Below are positions 8,321-14,929 of a stretch of 52,636 nucleotides of DNA, piece by piece. Position 1 is the first letter of the stretch. Each line of letters begins with the position of its first letter. The notes under the pieces are model-generated. The model had not been told where the DNA came from and ran no database searches. It saw only the letters and a list, made by a program, of their open reading frames with translations. Source of the stretch: a virus; IMG/VR virus record IMGVR_UViG_3300008219_003648, positions 1 to 52,636 of that record; one strand, 5' to 3'. The translations under genes and the position numbers were made by a program.

Positions 8321-8638
8321 ATGGTGGAGTTTTTTCAAAACTTTAGTTTATTTCAGTGGTTACTCATCATTGCGGGTTCAGTAATTTTATTTCCAGTTGT
8401 TAAGGAAATGTTTACAGAATCCTCTGAAGAAAAGCCGACAGTATTAAAGGAGACTAAAAAACCCGCCGTGGAAACAGATTTAACCAAACTTGTACGACAC
8501 TGGGAACTATTGTCAAAAGCTTGTGTTGATGCTCAGTTAACCAATGCGGCACAAAAGTTGGAAGAAGTATTTCCTATGTTGATAGAGATCCACAAAACCG
8601 AACCGGAGGAGGCACATAATGAAAAACCACCGTTTTAA
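8321..8638 (+). CDS. Single-pass membrane protein, unknown
   Basis: A 105-residue protein with an N-terminal hydrophobic helix (WLLIIAGSVILFPVV, about residues 13-27), then a charged, probably helical soluble part (DLTKLVRHWELLSKACVDAQ and NAAQKLEEVFPMLIEI). A GGGGAGAAGG sequence lies just upstream. It overlaps the next membrane-anchored gene by 20 nt, and the two may be a functional pair. I do not recognise a family. A spanin-like inner-membrane role is conceivable, but there is no lipoprotein partner to support it. Confidence 0.55.
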   Translation: MVEFFQNFSLFQWLLIIAGSVILFPVVKEMFTESSEEKPTVLKETKKPAVETDLTKLVRHWELLSKACVDAQLTNAAQKLEEVFPMLIEIHKTEPEEAHNEKPPF

Positions 8639-9068
8639 TATTGTGGCTGGATTGGTTTTGATTATTATAGGTATTTTTCTTGATGGCATTCGGGAATGGA
8701 TGCCCGCTGTCAACACTACACCCCCTATTGCAATTAGTGAGCCTAGTGATAAAATACTAGAAGAAGTTCAGCCTATATGCAATTTGATTACAGATCCTGA
8801 TGATCGCTTGAAAATGTGCGCTTTTAACAAGGTGTTTGCAGACAGAGTACCCAATTACACAATCACAGCACAACAAGTCAATGACCTATATGTGGATGCC
8901 GCCAAGAATTTTTTTGGTGATTCCCTTAAAGGAAAATACAATAATTTATCAATGGAGCTAACACAACTAATTATATCAGTTACTACTAACGAGGACCATC
9001 GGCTAATCGAACCAGAAAAACGTGACCTTAATAAGAAATTTATGGGTTTAGCGTGGTGTTTGCGATAA
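8619..9068 (+). CDS. Membrane-anchored protein, unknown
   Basis: A 149-residue protein: short basic N-terminus (MKNHRFN), one membrane helix (IVAGLVLIIIGIFL, residues 8-21), and a soluble domain with conserved-looking Cys at CNLITDPDDRLKMCAFNKVF and a Cys near the C-terminus (AWCLR). The orientation suggests a periplasmic C-terminal domain where the cysteines could form a disulfide. GGAGGAGG at 8605-8612 is a strong ribosome binding site. It is the last gene before the terminator/promoter element at 9074-9128, so it ends a transcription unit that begins with or before the cysteine protease. No family recognised. Confidence 0.6.
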   Translation: MKNHRFNIVAGLVLIIIGIFLDGIREWMPAVNTTPPIAISEPSDKILEEVQPICNLITDPDDRLKMCAFNKVFADRVPNYTITAQQVNDLYVDAAKNFFGDSLKGKYNNLSMELTQLIISVTTNEDHRLIEPEKRDLNKKFMGLAWCLR

Positions 9069-9073
9069 TTAGC

Positions 9074-9102
9074 TTGACAATCCGGTGAGCATCTACTATA
9101 AT
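9074..9102 (+). promoter_or_regulatory. Consensus sigma-70 promoter
   Basis: TTGACA at 9074-9079 and TATAAT at 9097-9102 are separated by exactly 17 bp. Both hexamers match the bacterial sigma-70 consensus perfectly, and the site lies in one of the few intergenic gaps. Transcription should start near 9109 and drive the genes from 9153 on. The -10 hexamer begins on the last base of the left arm of the overlapping terminator hairpin. Confidence 0.85.
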
Positions 9103-9128
9103 AAGACACTACAGTAGATGCTTTTTTT
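9088..9128 (+). terminator. Intrinsic terminator overlapping a promoter
   Basis: A perfect 10-bp inverted repeat, AGCATCTACT (9088-9097) and AGTAGATGCT (9113-9122), encloses a 15-nt loop and is followed by a run of T through 9128. It would stop transcription of the 6.8-9.07 kb membrane/protease unit. Because the promoter at 9074-9102 starts RNA near 9109, inside the loop, transcripts from it lack the left arm and escape termination. Confidence 0.8.
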
Positions 9129-9152
9129 AACTATTTATATGGAGCAAATGAT

Positions 9153-9380
9153 ATGGGTAATTTGATTCAAGCGGCAGAAAGTCACTATAAATCTTTAATG
9201 GATAAGTATGCTTTATGTTTAAATGCATGCATGGGCAGTAACCACCCTGATCTTGATAAATTTTTGGGATCAGTGGAGCAATATGAACACGCTTTGGCGC
9301 AATTTAATGTAGTGCAAAATATAAAAGCTCAAATGGTAGCAGATCCTGAAGCATCAGAAGGCTCAGTCAATGAAGGTTAA
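9153..9380 (+). CDS. Small hypothetical protein
   Basis: A 75-residue acidic, probably all-helical protein (ESHYKSLMDKYALCLN and LDKFLGSVEQYEHALAQFN). It is the first gene after the consensus promoter, with GGAGC at 9140 as ribosome binding site. It overlaps the next gene by 11 nt. No family is recognised. Being promoter-proximal in a short unit of unknown proteins, it may be an early or regulatory phage protein, but nothing in the sequence proves this. Confidence 0.6.
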   Translation: MGNLIQAAESHYKSLMDKYALCLNACMGSNHPDLDKFLGSVEQYEHALAQFNVVQNIKAQMVADPEASEGSVNEG

Positions 9381-9768
9381 AATCACGTTCATGGTCACTC
9401 AGTATGATAATAATCTACGCACCCATAATATCGATAACACCAGAGACCGTTTTTCATTTTTCATAACTGATAATAATAAATTACCATCTATGATGATAGC
9501 ATCAAAAAACGAACGTGAAACATTGCAATATTTATCAGATCAATATTTCTATGTTACACATGATTGGATGAATGTTGAACTGGGCGATTTCAGAAAATCG
9601 AATATTGATGAGTGTGAAGTAGTGTACATAGCCAGTATTCCAAGCGTCTCGGGGATTACTAAATCTGGGCGATTTATATCTGATACTGAAGCTAAAAGAC
9701 GAGATATAGAAATAGGCGAATATTATGAACAACTCTTATCTAAACGAAGCAGGTCCAACTTCAGATGA
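9370..9768 (+). CDS. Hypothetical protein
   Basis: A 132-residue soluble protein without signal or membrane segments. It contains a strand-rich N-terminus (KVKITFMVTQYDNN, RFSFFITDNNKLPSMMIA) and an acidic central part (NIDECEVVYIASIP). The pattern of a small alpha/beta domain is clear but I do not recognise the family. AGAAGG upstream supports the ATG at 9370. It overlaps the preceding gene by 11 nt and the following one by 44 nt, so the three genes 9153-10084 form one translational unit. Confidence 0.6.
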   Translation: MKVKITFMVTQYDNNLRTHNIDNTRDRFSFFITDNNKLPSMMIASKNERETLQYLSDQYFYVTHDWMNVELGDFRKSNIDECEVVYIASIPSVSGITKSGRFISDTEAKRRDIEIGEYYEQLLSKRSRSNFR

Positions 9769-10084
9769 TAGTGACAATAGAGACGAAGGCGCTTCTTTGA
9801 TTATCTACGCAGACCAAGAAGGTCATATAGGTTTTGAATGCGAATGGGGAGAAGGTATTAGTTCCATAACTTCTATGGGGTTAATTTTTTACAGGCTTTT
9901 GGAAGAAAATTTAACAGATGAGATTTTAGAGTTTCTCAAGAAACAATGTGTAATACAAAACAGAATAGAAGAATATGATACTATTTTACAAGCAGTAACA
10001 CAAATGAAACTACTCAAAAAATCTAGTAGTGTTTCAGATGGTGATTCAATTGTAATATCACCGAGCGATGCAGCAAAAATGTAA
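9725..10084 (+). CDS. Hypothetical acidic protein
   Basis: A 119-residue acidic protein starting MNNSYLNEAGPTSDD. It has a short strand-rich region (SLIIYADQEGHIGFECEW) followed by helical segments (MGLIFYRLLEENLTDEILEF, RIEEYDTILQAVTQ). No known domain recognised. It starts 44 nt inside the previous gene. The next gene begins after a 26-nt gap carrying its own ribosome binding site (GGAGATG). Confidence 0.55.
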   Translation: MNNSYLNEAGPTSDDSDNRDEGASLIIYADQEGHIGFECEWGEGISSITSMGLIFYRLLEENLTDEILEFLKKQCVIQNRIEEYDTILQAVTQMKLLKKSSSVSDGDSIVISPSDAAKM

Positions 10085-10110
10085 CCTCTACTCAATATGG
10101 AGATGCTGTC

Positions 10111-10749
10111 ATGTCAACACACAAAAAAATCGCTTGGGAGAGCTGGAATGCTATGGTGCAAGATATAGAACACTCCCCTCCTCCAATGATTGATATGGGC
10201 GAGGAAGAGACACCTCCATCATTTGAGCAGCTAGAAAGATCAGCTGAGATTAACGAAATATTTATTCAGCATCCTAAATTTGTATACACTCCTCTGGGGA
10301 TATATCCAGCGGAATCAACCTTTAAGCCTTCTGATAGGTGGGATTGTTGGATTGCGTATACTAATTTTGGTATCACTACAAATATAGCCGACATACTCGA
10401 TACAAAAATAGAGGGTATAGAGGCATTAAAAATTCTAGGAAAATACTCTTTTTTTATGGGGATTGGTAAATTATTTGAAATTTCTGATGTAAGACAAAAA
10501 ATTGAAACGACGCTGTGTGCGTACACAGAAAAGGAAATTTTATCTAATGAAGAAACGCAAACTACCGTAGACTTAGTAAAAGAACAATTAAGCACTAAGA
10601 AATATTGGTCAATGCTTGTTTCTCCAGAGGGTAAAGTGGAATATGTAGTATCTGATGATATGGATAAAATGTATTTAGACGGTCTAAATAACCTATTGGA
10701 ACTAAAACAAAATATAGGTGGAATAATTCTAAGGGGACAAAATGGATAA
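10111..10749 (+). CDS. Hypothetical protein upstream of sigma factor
   Basis: A 212-residue soluble protein. The N-terminal 40 residues are polar and Pro-rich (HSPPPMIDMGEEETPPSFEQ), probably disordered. The middle (FKPSDRWDCWIAYTNFGITT, EGIEALKILGKYSFFMGIG) looks like a compact alpha/beta domain, and the C-terminal part is helical. No family recognised. It overlaps the sigma factor gene by 8 nt, so the two are probably translated together. A role linked to late transcription is only a positional guess. Confidence 0.6.
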   Translation: MSTHKKIAWESWNAMVQDIEHSPPPMIDMGEEETPPSFEQLERSAEINEIFIQHPKFVYTPLGIYPAESTFKPSDRWDCWIAYTNFGITTNIADILDTKIEGIEALKILGKYSFFMGIGKLFEISDVRQKIETTLCAYTEKEILSNEETQTTVDLVKEQLSTKKYWSMLVSPEGKVEYVVSDDMDKMYLDGLNNLLELKQNIGGIILRGQNG

Positions 10750-11206
10750 ATTTGATAGTTATTTGAAAGATCCTGATATTAGTGGTATTATATATAAAGT
10801 TTTGAGTAAATATAGGCACTCAATAGATGTTGACGAACTAGATTCCATTAAAATGTTGACGTTATGGAATTGCATCAAAAAGTATAACCCAGATAAAGGC
10901 GTTAAATTTACGTCATATTTGTATTCATACCTTACATATGCCTGCAAGAATGAACTCAAAAAGAAAAGACGTGAATATGGATGTGACAGATTAGAAGCTG
11001 TGGACAATCGCAACAATTGGCGAGATTTGGGTGATATCGTAGATGGGCTTCCTCCCGACATAGCCAAAGTTTTAAATCAAAGATTTGTACATAGCATGAC
11101 TATGCATGAAATTGGATGCGCCAATGGCTATAGTCGAGAAACGGCACGTAGGCGTTTAATCAGTGCGATTCAAGTATGTAGAAAAAGAAACTGTATTCAA
11201 ACGTAG
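10742..11206 (+). CDS. Small sigma-70 family RNA polymerase sigma factor
   Basis: A 154-residue protein with two sigma domains. Region 2 lies at about residues 37-78 (LWNCIKKYNPDKGVKFTSYL followed by SYLTYACKNELKKKRRE), matching the core-binding and -10 recognition helices. Region 4 lies at about residues 104-150 (PPDIAKVLNQRF, TMHEIGCANGYSRETARRR), a helix-turn-helix for -35 recognition. Regions 1 and 3 are absent, as in phage late sigma factors and ECF-like proteins. AAGGGG at 10733 is the ribosome binding site. It lies directly upstream of the likely abundant virion protein at 11294, which fits a late-gene switch. The promoter it reads is not identified. Confidence 0.82.
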   Translation: MDKFDSYLKDPDISGIIYKVLSKYRHSIDVDELDSIKMLTLWNCIKKYNPDKGVKFTSYLYSYLTYACKNELKKKRREYGCDRLEAVDNRNNWRDLGDIVDGLPPDIAKVLNQRFVHSMTMHEIGCANGYSRETARRRLISAIQVCRKRNCIQT

Positions 11207-11280
11207 TTGTGTATATAGAGTGGGAACTGGACCTCTTTTTGGATAATAACGGGATATATCATATTTATTGTATCTTTATA

Positions 11281-11287
11281 AAGGAGG
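11281..11287 (+). promoter_or_regulatory. Very strong Shine-Dalgarno site (AAGGAGG)
   Basis: AAGGAGG sits 6 nt before the ATG at 11294 and is among the longest anti-SD matches in the window. It fixes the start of the virion-type protein and predicts high translation. The 87-nt gap before it (11207-11293) has no convincing sigma-70 hexamers; a promoter for the phage's own sigma factor may lie there. Confidence 0.7.
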
Positions 11288-11293
11288 TTTGTT

Positions 11294-11962
11294 ATGGCAG
11301 TTCCTAGTGGAAATTCAGAAAAACGAAACACGACTGGTGGCGCTTTTACGGTTATCACTGAAGGTGGTACTATTTTGGGTAACACGAGTACTGGTACCGT
11401 GATTACTAAAGCTTTAGCATTAAAGGATAATGCTACCGACTTCGGCTCAGCTCCACTCCCACGGGTGTTGGCTGATGGTTTAAGTGGCAATCAGAAAATT
11501 GTGAGTGGTGGAACTTTTGCGTATTCGGTTGCTGGCCAGTATGTCATTAGAACTATTTCTACTACTCTTTCTGGCGTTTCTTCTACCAAAATGCTTATTC
11601 CGAGTAATGAAGGTCCTCATCCTCCAATCGCTCAATTCCAGCATGATTTTGGTGCTGATGTAACGAGCCTAATGAGAGCAAATCGATTCTCTCGTACTGG
11701 GTTCTTTAACAATGGCAACAAGATTAGTTCACGATACTTGTGGCTGAATGCTGCTGGTACTGCGGTTGCTAAGCCTAGTACTTTCACTACTACCAATATG
11801 TGGGATCTTGCTGATGGCAATGCGTCCAATTTGGCGGTTGATAGTGCAGCTACTCCAACCCGCGCCATCCCCGGTGAATTGGTAATGAAGGTTGATTTCG
11901 TTACTCTTACCGTTGCTAGTGGCGGTGACTTCTTTGATTACAAGGCAATTACTGGCATGTAA
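11294..11962 (+). CDS. Probable abundant virion structural protein (decoration or fibre type)
   Basis: A 222-residue protein rich in Gly, Thr, Ala and Ser with alternating beta-type sequence (GGAFTVITEGGTILGNTSTG, NQKIVSGGTFAYSVAGQYVI). No catalytic motif, signal or membrane helix. Such composition fits phage head-decoration, fibre or other capsid-surface proteins. Supporting high expression: the AAGGAGG ribosome binding site, a monocistronic setting closed by a GC-rich terminator at 11964-12011, and codon use that differs from neighbours (T-ending Gly, Ala and Thr codons, fewer A-ending ones). It follows the sigma factor gene. Which virion part it forms is unknown. Confidence 0.6.
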   Translation: MAVPSGNSEKRNTTGGAFTVITEGGTILGNTSTGTVITKALALKDNATDFGSAPLPRVLADGLSGNQKIVSGGTFAYSVAGQYVIRTISTTLSGVSSTKMLIPSNEGPHPPIAQFQHDFGADVTSLMRANRFSRTGFFNNGNKISSRYLWLNAAGTAVAKPSTFTTTNMWDLADGNASNLAVDSAATPTRAIPGELVMKVDFVTLTVASGGDFFDYKAITGM

Positions 11963-11963
11963 T

Positions 11964-12011
11964 CCTATATTGCGTATATAGGGGGGAGGGGCTTCCTCCC
12001 CCCTTTTTTTT
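11964..12011 (+). terminator. Strong intrinsic terminator
   Basis: A 9-bp perfect G/C-rich stem, GGGGGGAGG (11981-11989) and CCTCCCCCC (11995-12003) with a 5-nt loop, is followed by eight T (12004-12011). A second small stem (CCTATAT 11964-11970 with ATATAGG 11976-11982) partly overlaps it. It ends the transcript of the virion-type protein. Confidence 0.92.
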
Positions 12012-12031
12012 ATCACACAAGGTAAGTTAAT

Positions 12032-12343
12032 ATGAACGATGCTTGGGATTTAATACGTAATGTGGCAGAAGTTGTCGGTATGGTTTTTATCCCTATTATG
12101 GCATGGGTTATGTTTACTATTATCACCCATGGTAAAAAAATAATTCTTCTAGAAGAAAGAGTCAGCGATTCTTTAAACCGGCGAATTACCTCTCTTGAAA
12201 AAAAGGTTATTAGCATGGAAGATAAAATAGAAGCTAAAATGGATGACCTCGAAAAAAGCGTAACGGAGTGCAAGCTTGCCATTAATGATAAGATTAACGA
12301 AAGATTTGACACGCTTATGCAAAAATTGGAGAATAATAAATGA
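12032..12343 (+). CDS. Membrane-anchored coiled-coil protein
   Basis: A 103-residue protein with an N-terminal membrane helix (VVGMVFIPIMAWVMFTIIT, about residues 14-32) followed by a long charged heptad-rich helix (ILLEERVSDSLNRRITSLEK, ISMEDKIEAKMDDLEKSVTE), a probable coiled coil that would project from the membrane and oligomerise. This shape occurs in many small phage proteins of unknown function, including accessory lysis and superinfection proteins. AAGGT upstream serves as ribosome binding site. It is the first gene after the strong terminator, and the next small gene starts on its stop codon (ATGA). Confidence 0.65.
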   Translation: MNDAWDLIRNVAEVVGMVFIPIMAWVMFTIITHGKKIILLEERVSDSLNRRITSLEKKVISMEDKIEAKMDDLEKSVTECKLAINDKINERFDTLMQKLENNK

Positions 12344-12510
12344 GCATTGAATCCATGATCATACAAAAAGTTATGGATGAATTGGGAATTTCTCAAGAAA
12401 TGGTTGACAAAGTGAAAGGTATCATCGATAATATTGATATTCAAAGATACGGTGACAAAACTGCTATTGAGATCAACATGAAGAAAATTACCATCACCAT
12501 TGATAAGTAA
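12340..12510 (+). CDS. Small hypothetical protein (56 residues)
   Basis: A short gene joined to the preceding coiled-coil gene by an ATGA overlap (12340-12343). The product begins MSIESMIIQKVMDELGIS and is amphipathic: a helical N-terminal half (KVMDELGISQEMVDKVKGII) and a beta-like end (KTAIEINMKKITITI). No family recognised. Translational coupling and coding-like composition support it. A promoter-like sequence (12404-12432) lies inside it, ahead of the ribonucleotide reductase gene. Confidence 0.55.
   Translation: MSIESMIIQKVMDELGISQEMVDKVKGIIDNIDIQRYGDKTAIEINMKKITITIDK
12404..12432 (+). promoter_or_regulatory. Possible sigma-70 promoter for the reductase gene
   Basis: TTGACA (12404-12409), a 17-bp spacer and GATAAT (12427-12432) lie inside the small gene at 12340-12510, about 100 bp before the reductase start. 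Similar promoter-like matches also occur by chance inside other genes (for example 29790-29818), so this is only a candidate. Confidence 0.3.
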
Positions 12511-12530
12511 GACGTAGGTTGGAATAATAA

Positions 12531-14723
12531 ATGTCAATTAAATCACTTATGAATTATAGTTTTGTTTCTAAATATGCTAGATGGATACCTGAAAAAAAAA
12601 GACGTGAGACGTGGAGGGAGTCTGTTGATCGTGTTATGAACATGATGTATGAGCAATATCCTGAGACAAATGGTGATATTGCATGGGCCTACGATATGAT
12701 GTACAAAAAACGTGTTCTAGGTTCCCAGAGAGCCCTCCAGTTTGGAGGTAAGCCCATCTTTAAACATCACGCACGAATGTACAATTGCATCGCCTCTTAT
12801 ATTGATAGATTAAGATTTTTTCAGGAGTGTATGTACTTACTACTATGTGGATGTGGTACTGGATTTTCAGTACAAAAACACCATGTTGCCAAATTACCCT
12901 TTCTTGTCAAATCTAAAAAGGGTACTAAAAAATTTGTTATCCCAGACACCATCGAAGGGTGGTCTGATGCGCTTGGTGTTCTTGTTTACAGCTTCTTTGA
13001 ACAAGACGAACTGTTTACAGAATATGTTGGAAAAACAGTTGTGTTTGATTATTCCAATATTCGACCAGCAGGTTCATATCTAAGCTCTAGCGGCGGTAAA
13101 GCGCCGGGTCCTGAGCCTCTTAAAAAAGCTTTATCTAATATCAAAAAAGTTCTTGATAAAGCTCTCAAAAACTCTGACTTTTCTGCGTCAGAGGTCCGAA
13201 AATTGACACCAATAGAAGTATATGATATTGTAATGCATGCAGCCGATGCTGTGATTAGTGGTGGCGTTAGACGAAGCGCGACTATCTGCTTATTTTCTCC
13301 TGATGACGAGGAGATGGCTCAAGCTAAAACAGGTAATTGGTTTCATGATAATCCTCAACGTGGTAGATCTAATAATTCTGCATTACTACTTAGGGATAAA
13401 ACTACCAAAGAACAATTTGCTGAATTAATGCAGTCAGTTCGTGAATTTGGAGAACCGGGTTTTGTGTGGTCAGATTCTACGGAGTTGGTAGTCAATCCTT
13501 GTGTAGAAATTGGGTTGTATCCTGTGGACGTGACCACCGGTCACACTGGATGGCAAGCATGTAATCTAAGTACTATCAATTGTTCTAAAATAGAAACAGA
13601 AAAAGATTTTTATGAATCCTGTAGAGCGGCAGCAATTATTGGAACTCTACAGGCAGGTTTTAATGATTTTGCTTATTTGGGAGAGGTGACTGAACGCATT
13701 ATAGCTCGTGAAGCTTTGCTTGGTGTATCAATGACGGGTATCATGGACTGTCCCGAGATATGCCTTGATCCAACTATTCAGAGACATGGAGCTAAAATTG
13801 TTAAAACAACCAATAAAGATATAGCTCGCAAAATTGGTATAAATATTGCTGCTCGCACTACATGCATTAAACCCGAGGGAACTACTTCTTGTATATTAGG
13901 AACTAGTAGTGGTATTCATCCCCATCACGCAAAGCGATACATTAGAAGAGTACAAGCCAATAAAATGGAACCTATTTATCAATACTTTCAAGACATTAAC
14001 GAAAGAGCCTGCGAGGAATCAGTATGGTCGGCCAACGATAGCGATGCTGTGATATCTTTTTGTATAGAGGTGGCGCCCGGATCAAAAACCAAAAATCAAA
14101 TTAGCGCCTTAGAGTTGTTGGAGTATGTTAAATCTACCCAAAAAAACTGGGTGACAGGTGGCATTAACGAAAAAGCTAATGTGAAACCTTGGCTTACACA
14201 TAACGTGTCGAATACTATTAATGTTAAAAATGAGGAATGGGATGAGATAGAAAAATTTATTTATAAGAATAGAAACTTTTTTTGCGGGATTTCTCTGTTG
14301 CCTATTACAGGTGATAAAGATTATCCACAAGCACCGTTTACAGCGATTTATTTGCCCAGTGAGCAAGTGCGTCAGTATGGAGATGGCTCCTTGTGGGTAA
14401 GTGGACTTATTGAAGTGGCTTTAGATCTATGGGAAGACAATCTATGGGCAGCTTGTGATGCATTACTTGGACGTGGTAAACGCTCGAAGGGAGGTTCTAA
14501 ACGACACTGGATATTGAGATGTAAGAAGTTTACTGAAAAATATTTTAACAATGACATCAAACAACTAACCTATTGCATGAAAGATGTATATAATTGGAAA
14601 GAATGGGTAGATCTCAATCGTGAGTATTGTGATGTAGATTATACACAAGTTATAGAGGAAGTAGACAACGTAAAACCTGAGCAAGAATGGGCCTGTAGTG
14701 GCGGCGCTTGCGAATTACTTTAA
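12531..14723 (+). CDS. nrdJ: Adenosylcobalamin-dependent ribonucleotide reductase (class II, monomeric)
   Basis: A 730-residue reductase that makes deoxyribonucleotides for phage DNA synthesis using a B12-generated thiyl radical. Length and motifs match the monomeric Lactobacillus-type ribonucleoside-triphosphate reductase: RALQFGG and RMYNC (C86, first redox Cys), CGCGTGFSVQ, VISGGVRRSA, NPCVEIGLYP with C324 (thiyl) and E326, WQACNLSTIN with C344 (second redox Cys), and a C-terminal shuttle pair C722-x4-C727 (ACSGGACELL). No class I radical subunit or NrdD activase is needed or seen nearby. dUTPase is close by (15872) and dNMP kinase lies further along (25872), completing dNTP supply. Host cobalamin is required. 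Confidence 0.93.
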   Translation: MSIKSLMNYSFVSKYARWIPEKKRRETWRESVDRVMNMMYEQYPETNGDIAWAYDMMYKKRVLGSQRALQFGGKPIFKHHARMYNCIASYIDRLRFFQECMYLLLCGCGTGFSVQKHHVAKLPFLVKSKKGTKKFVIPDTIEGWSDALGVLVYSFFEQDELFTEYVGKTVVFDYSNIRPAGSYLSSSGGKAPGPEPLKKALSNIKKVLDKALKNSDFSASEVRKLTPIEVYDIVMHAADAVISGGVRRSATICLFSPDDEEMAQAKTGNWFHDNPQRGRSNNSALLLRDKTTKEQFAELMQSVREFGEPGFVWSDSTELVVNPCVEIGLYPVDVTTGHTGWQACNLSTINCSKIETEKDFYESCRAAAIIGTLQAGFNDFAYLGEVTERIIAREALLGVSMTGIMDCPEICLDPTIQRHGAKIVKTTNKDIARKIGINIAARTTCIKPEGTTSCILGTSSGIHPHHAKRYIRRVQANKMEPIYQYFQDINERACEESVWSANDSDAVISFCIEVAPGSKTKNQISALELLEYVKSTQKNWVTGGINEKANVKPWLTHNVSNTINVKNEEWDEIEKFIYKNRNFFCGISLLPITGDKDYPQAPFTAIYLPSEQVRQYGDGSLWVSGLIEVALDLWEDNLWAACDALLGRGKRSKGGSKRHWILRCKKFTEKYFNNDIKQLTYCMKDVYNWKEWVDLNREYCDVDYTQVIEEVDNVKPEQEWACSGGACELL

Positions 14724-14734
14724 GGGAAAATTAG

Positions 14735-14911
14735 ATGCAATATAAAAAGAAAACCAAGGACCAGAGGTTTATAAGTAACCTTAGGAGACGAGGAGCAAGC
14801 GAGGTTTGTAAACTACTGGACGCAAATCCTCACATGTCTAGCACAACAGCACAACAGGTTATTGAATCTGAGATAAGAAAAAAATATAGGTTAAAAAAAT
14901 TTAAACTATAA
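14735..14911 (+). CDS. Small basic hypothetical protein (58 residues)
   Basis: An open frame of 58 codons starting MQYKKKTKDQRFISNLRRR and ending KKYRLKKFKL. It is strongly basic at both ends, with a central helix (ASEVCKLLDANPHM) and a segment STTAQQVIESEI that could be a small helix-turn-helix. AGGGA at 14722-14726 precedes it, and it fills the gap between the reductase and the next gene, as expected in this tightly packed genome. Possible nucleic-acid-binding protein; function unknown. Confidence 0.5.
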   Translation: MQYKKKTKDQRFISNLRRRGASEVCKLLDANPHMSSTTAQQVIESEIRKKYRLKKFKL

Positions 14912-14929
14912 ATAAGAAGGAGCCTATAG

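Noticed and set aside
9132-9139. TATTTATA (reverse complement of a T4 late promoter)
   Set aside because: It points to the minus strand where no gene lies; chance in an AT-rich leader.
12013-12537. Minus-strand open frame of 174 codons
   Set aside because: It lies opposite two coupled + strand genes and the terminator T run, has low-complexity hydrophobic composition and no ribosome binding site.
14907-14914. TATAAATA, like a T4 late promoter
   Set aside because: Transcription from it would begin at or after the ribosome binding site of the next gene, and the bases contain the stop codon of the small gene.
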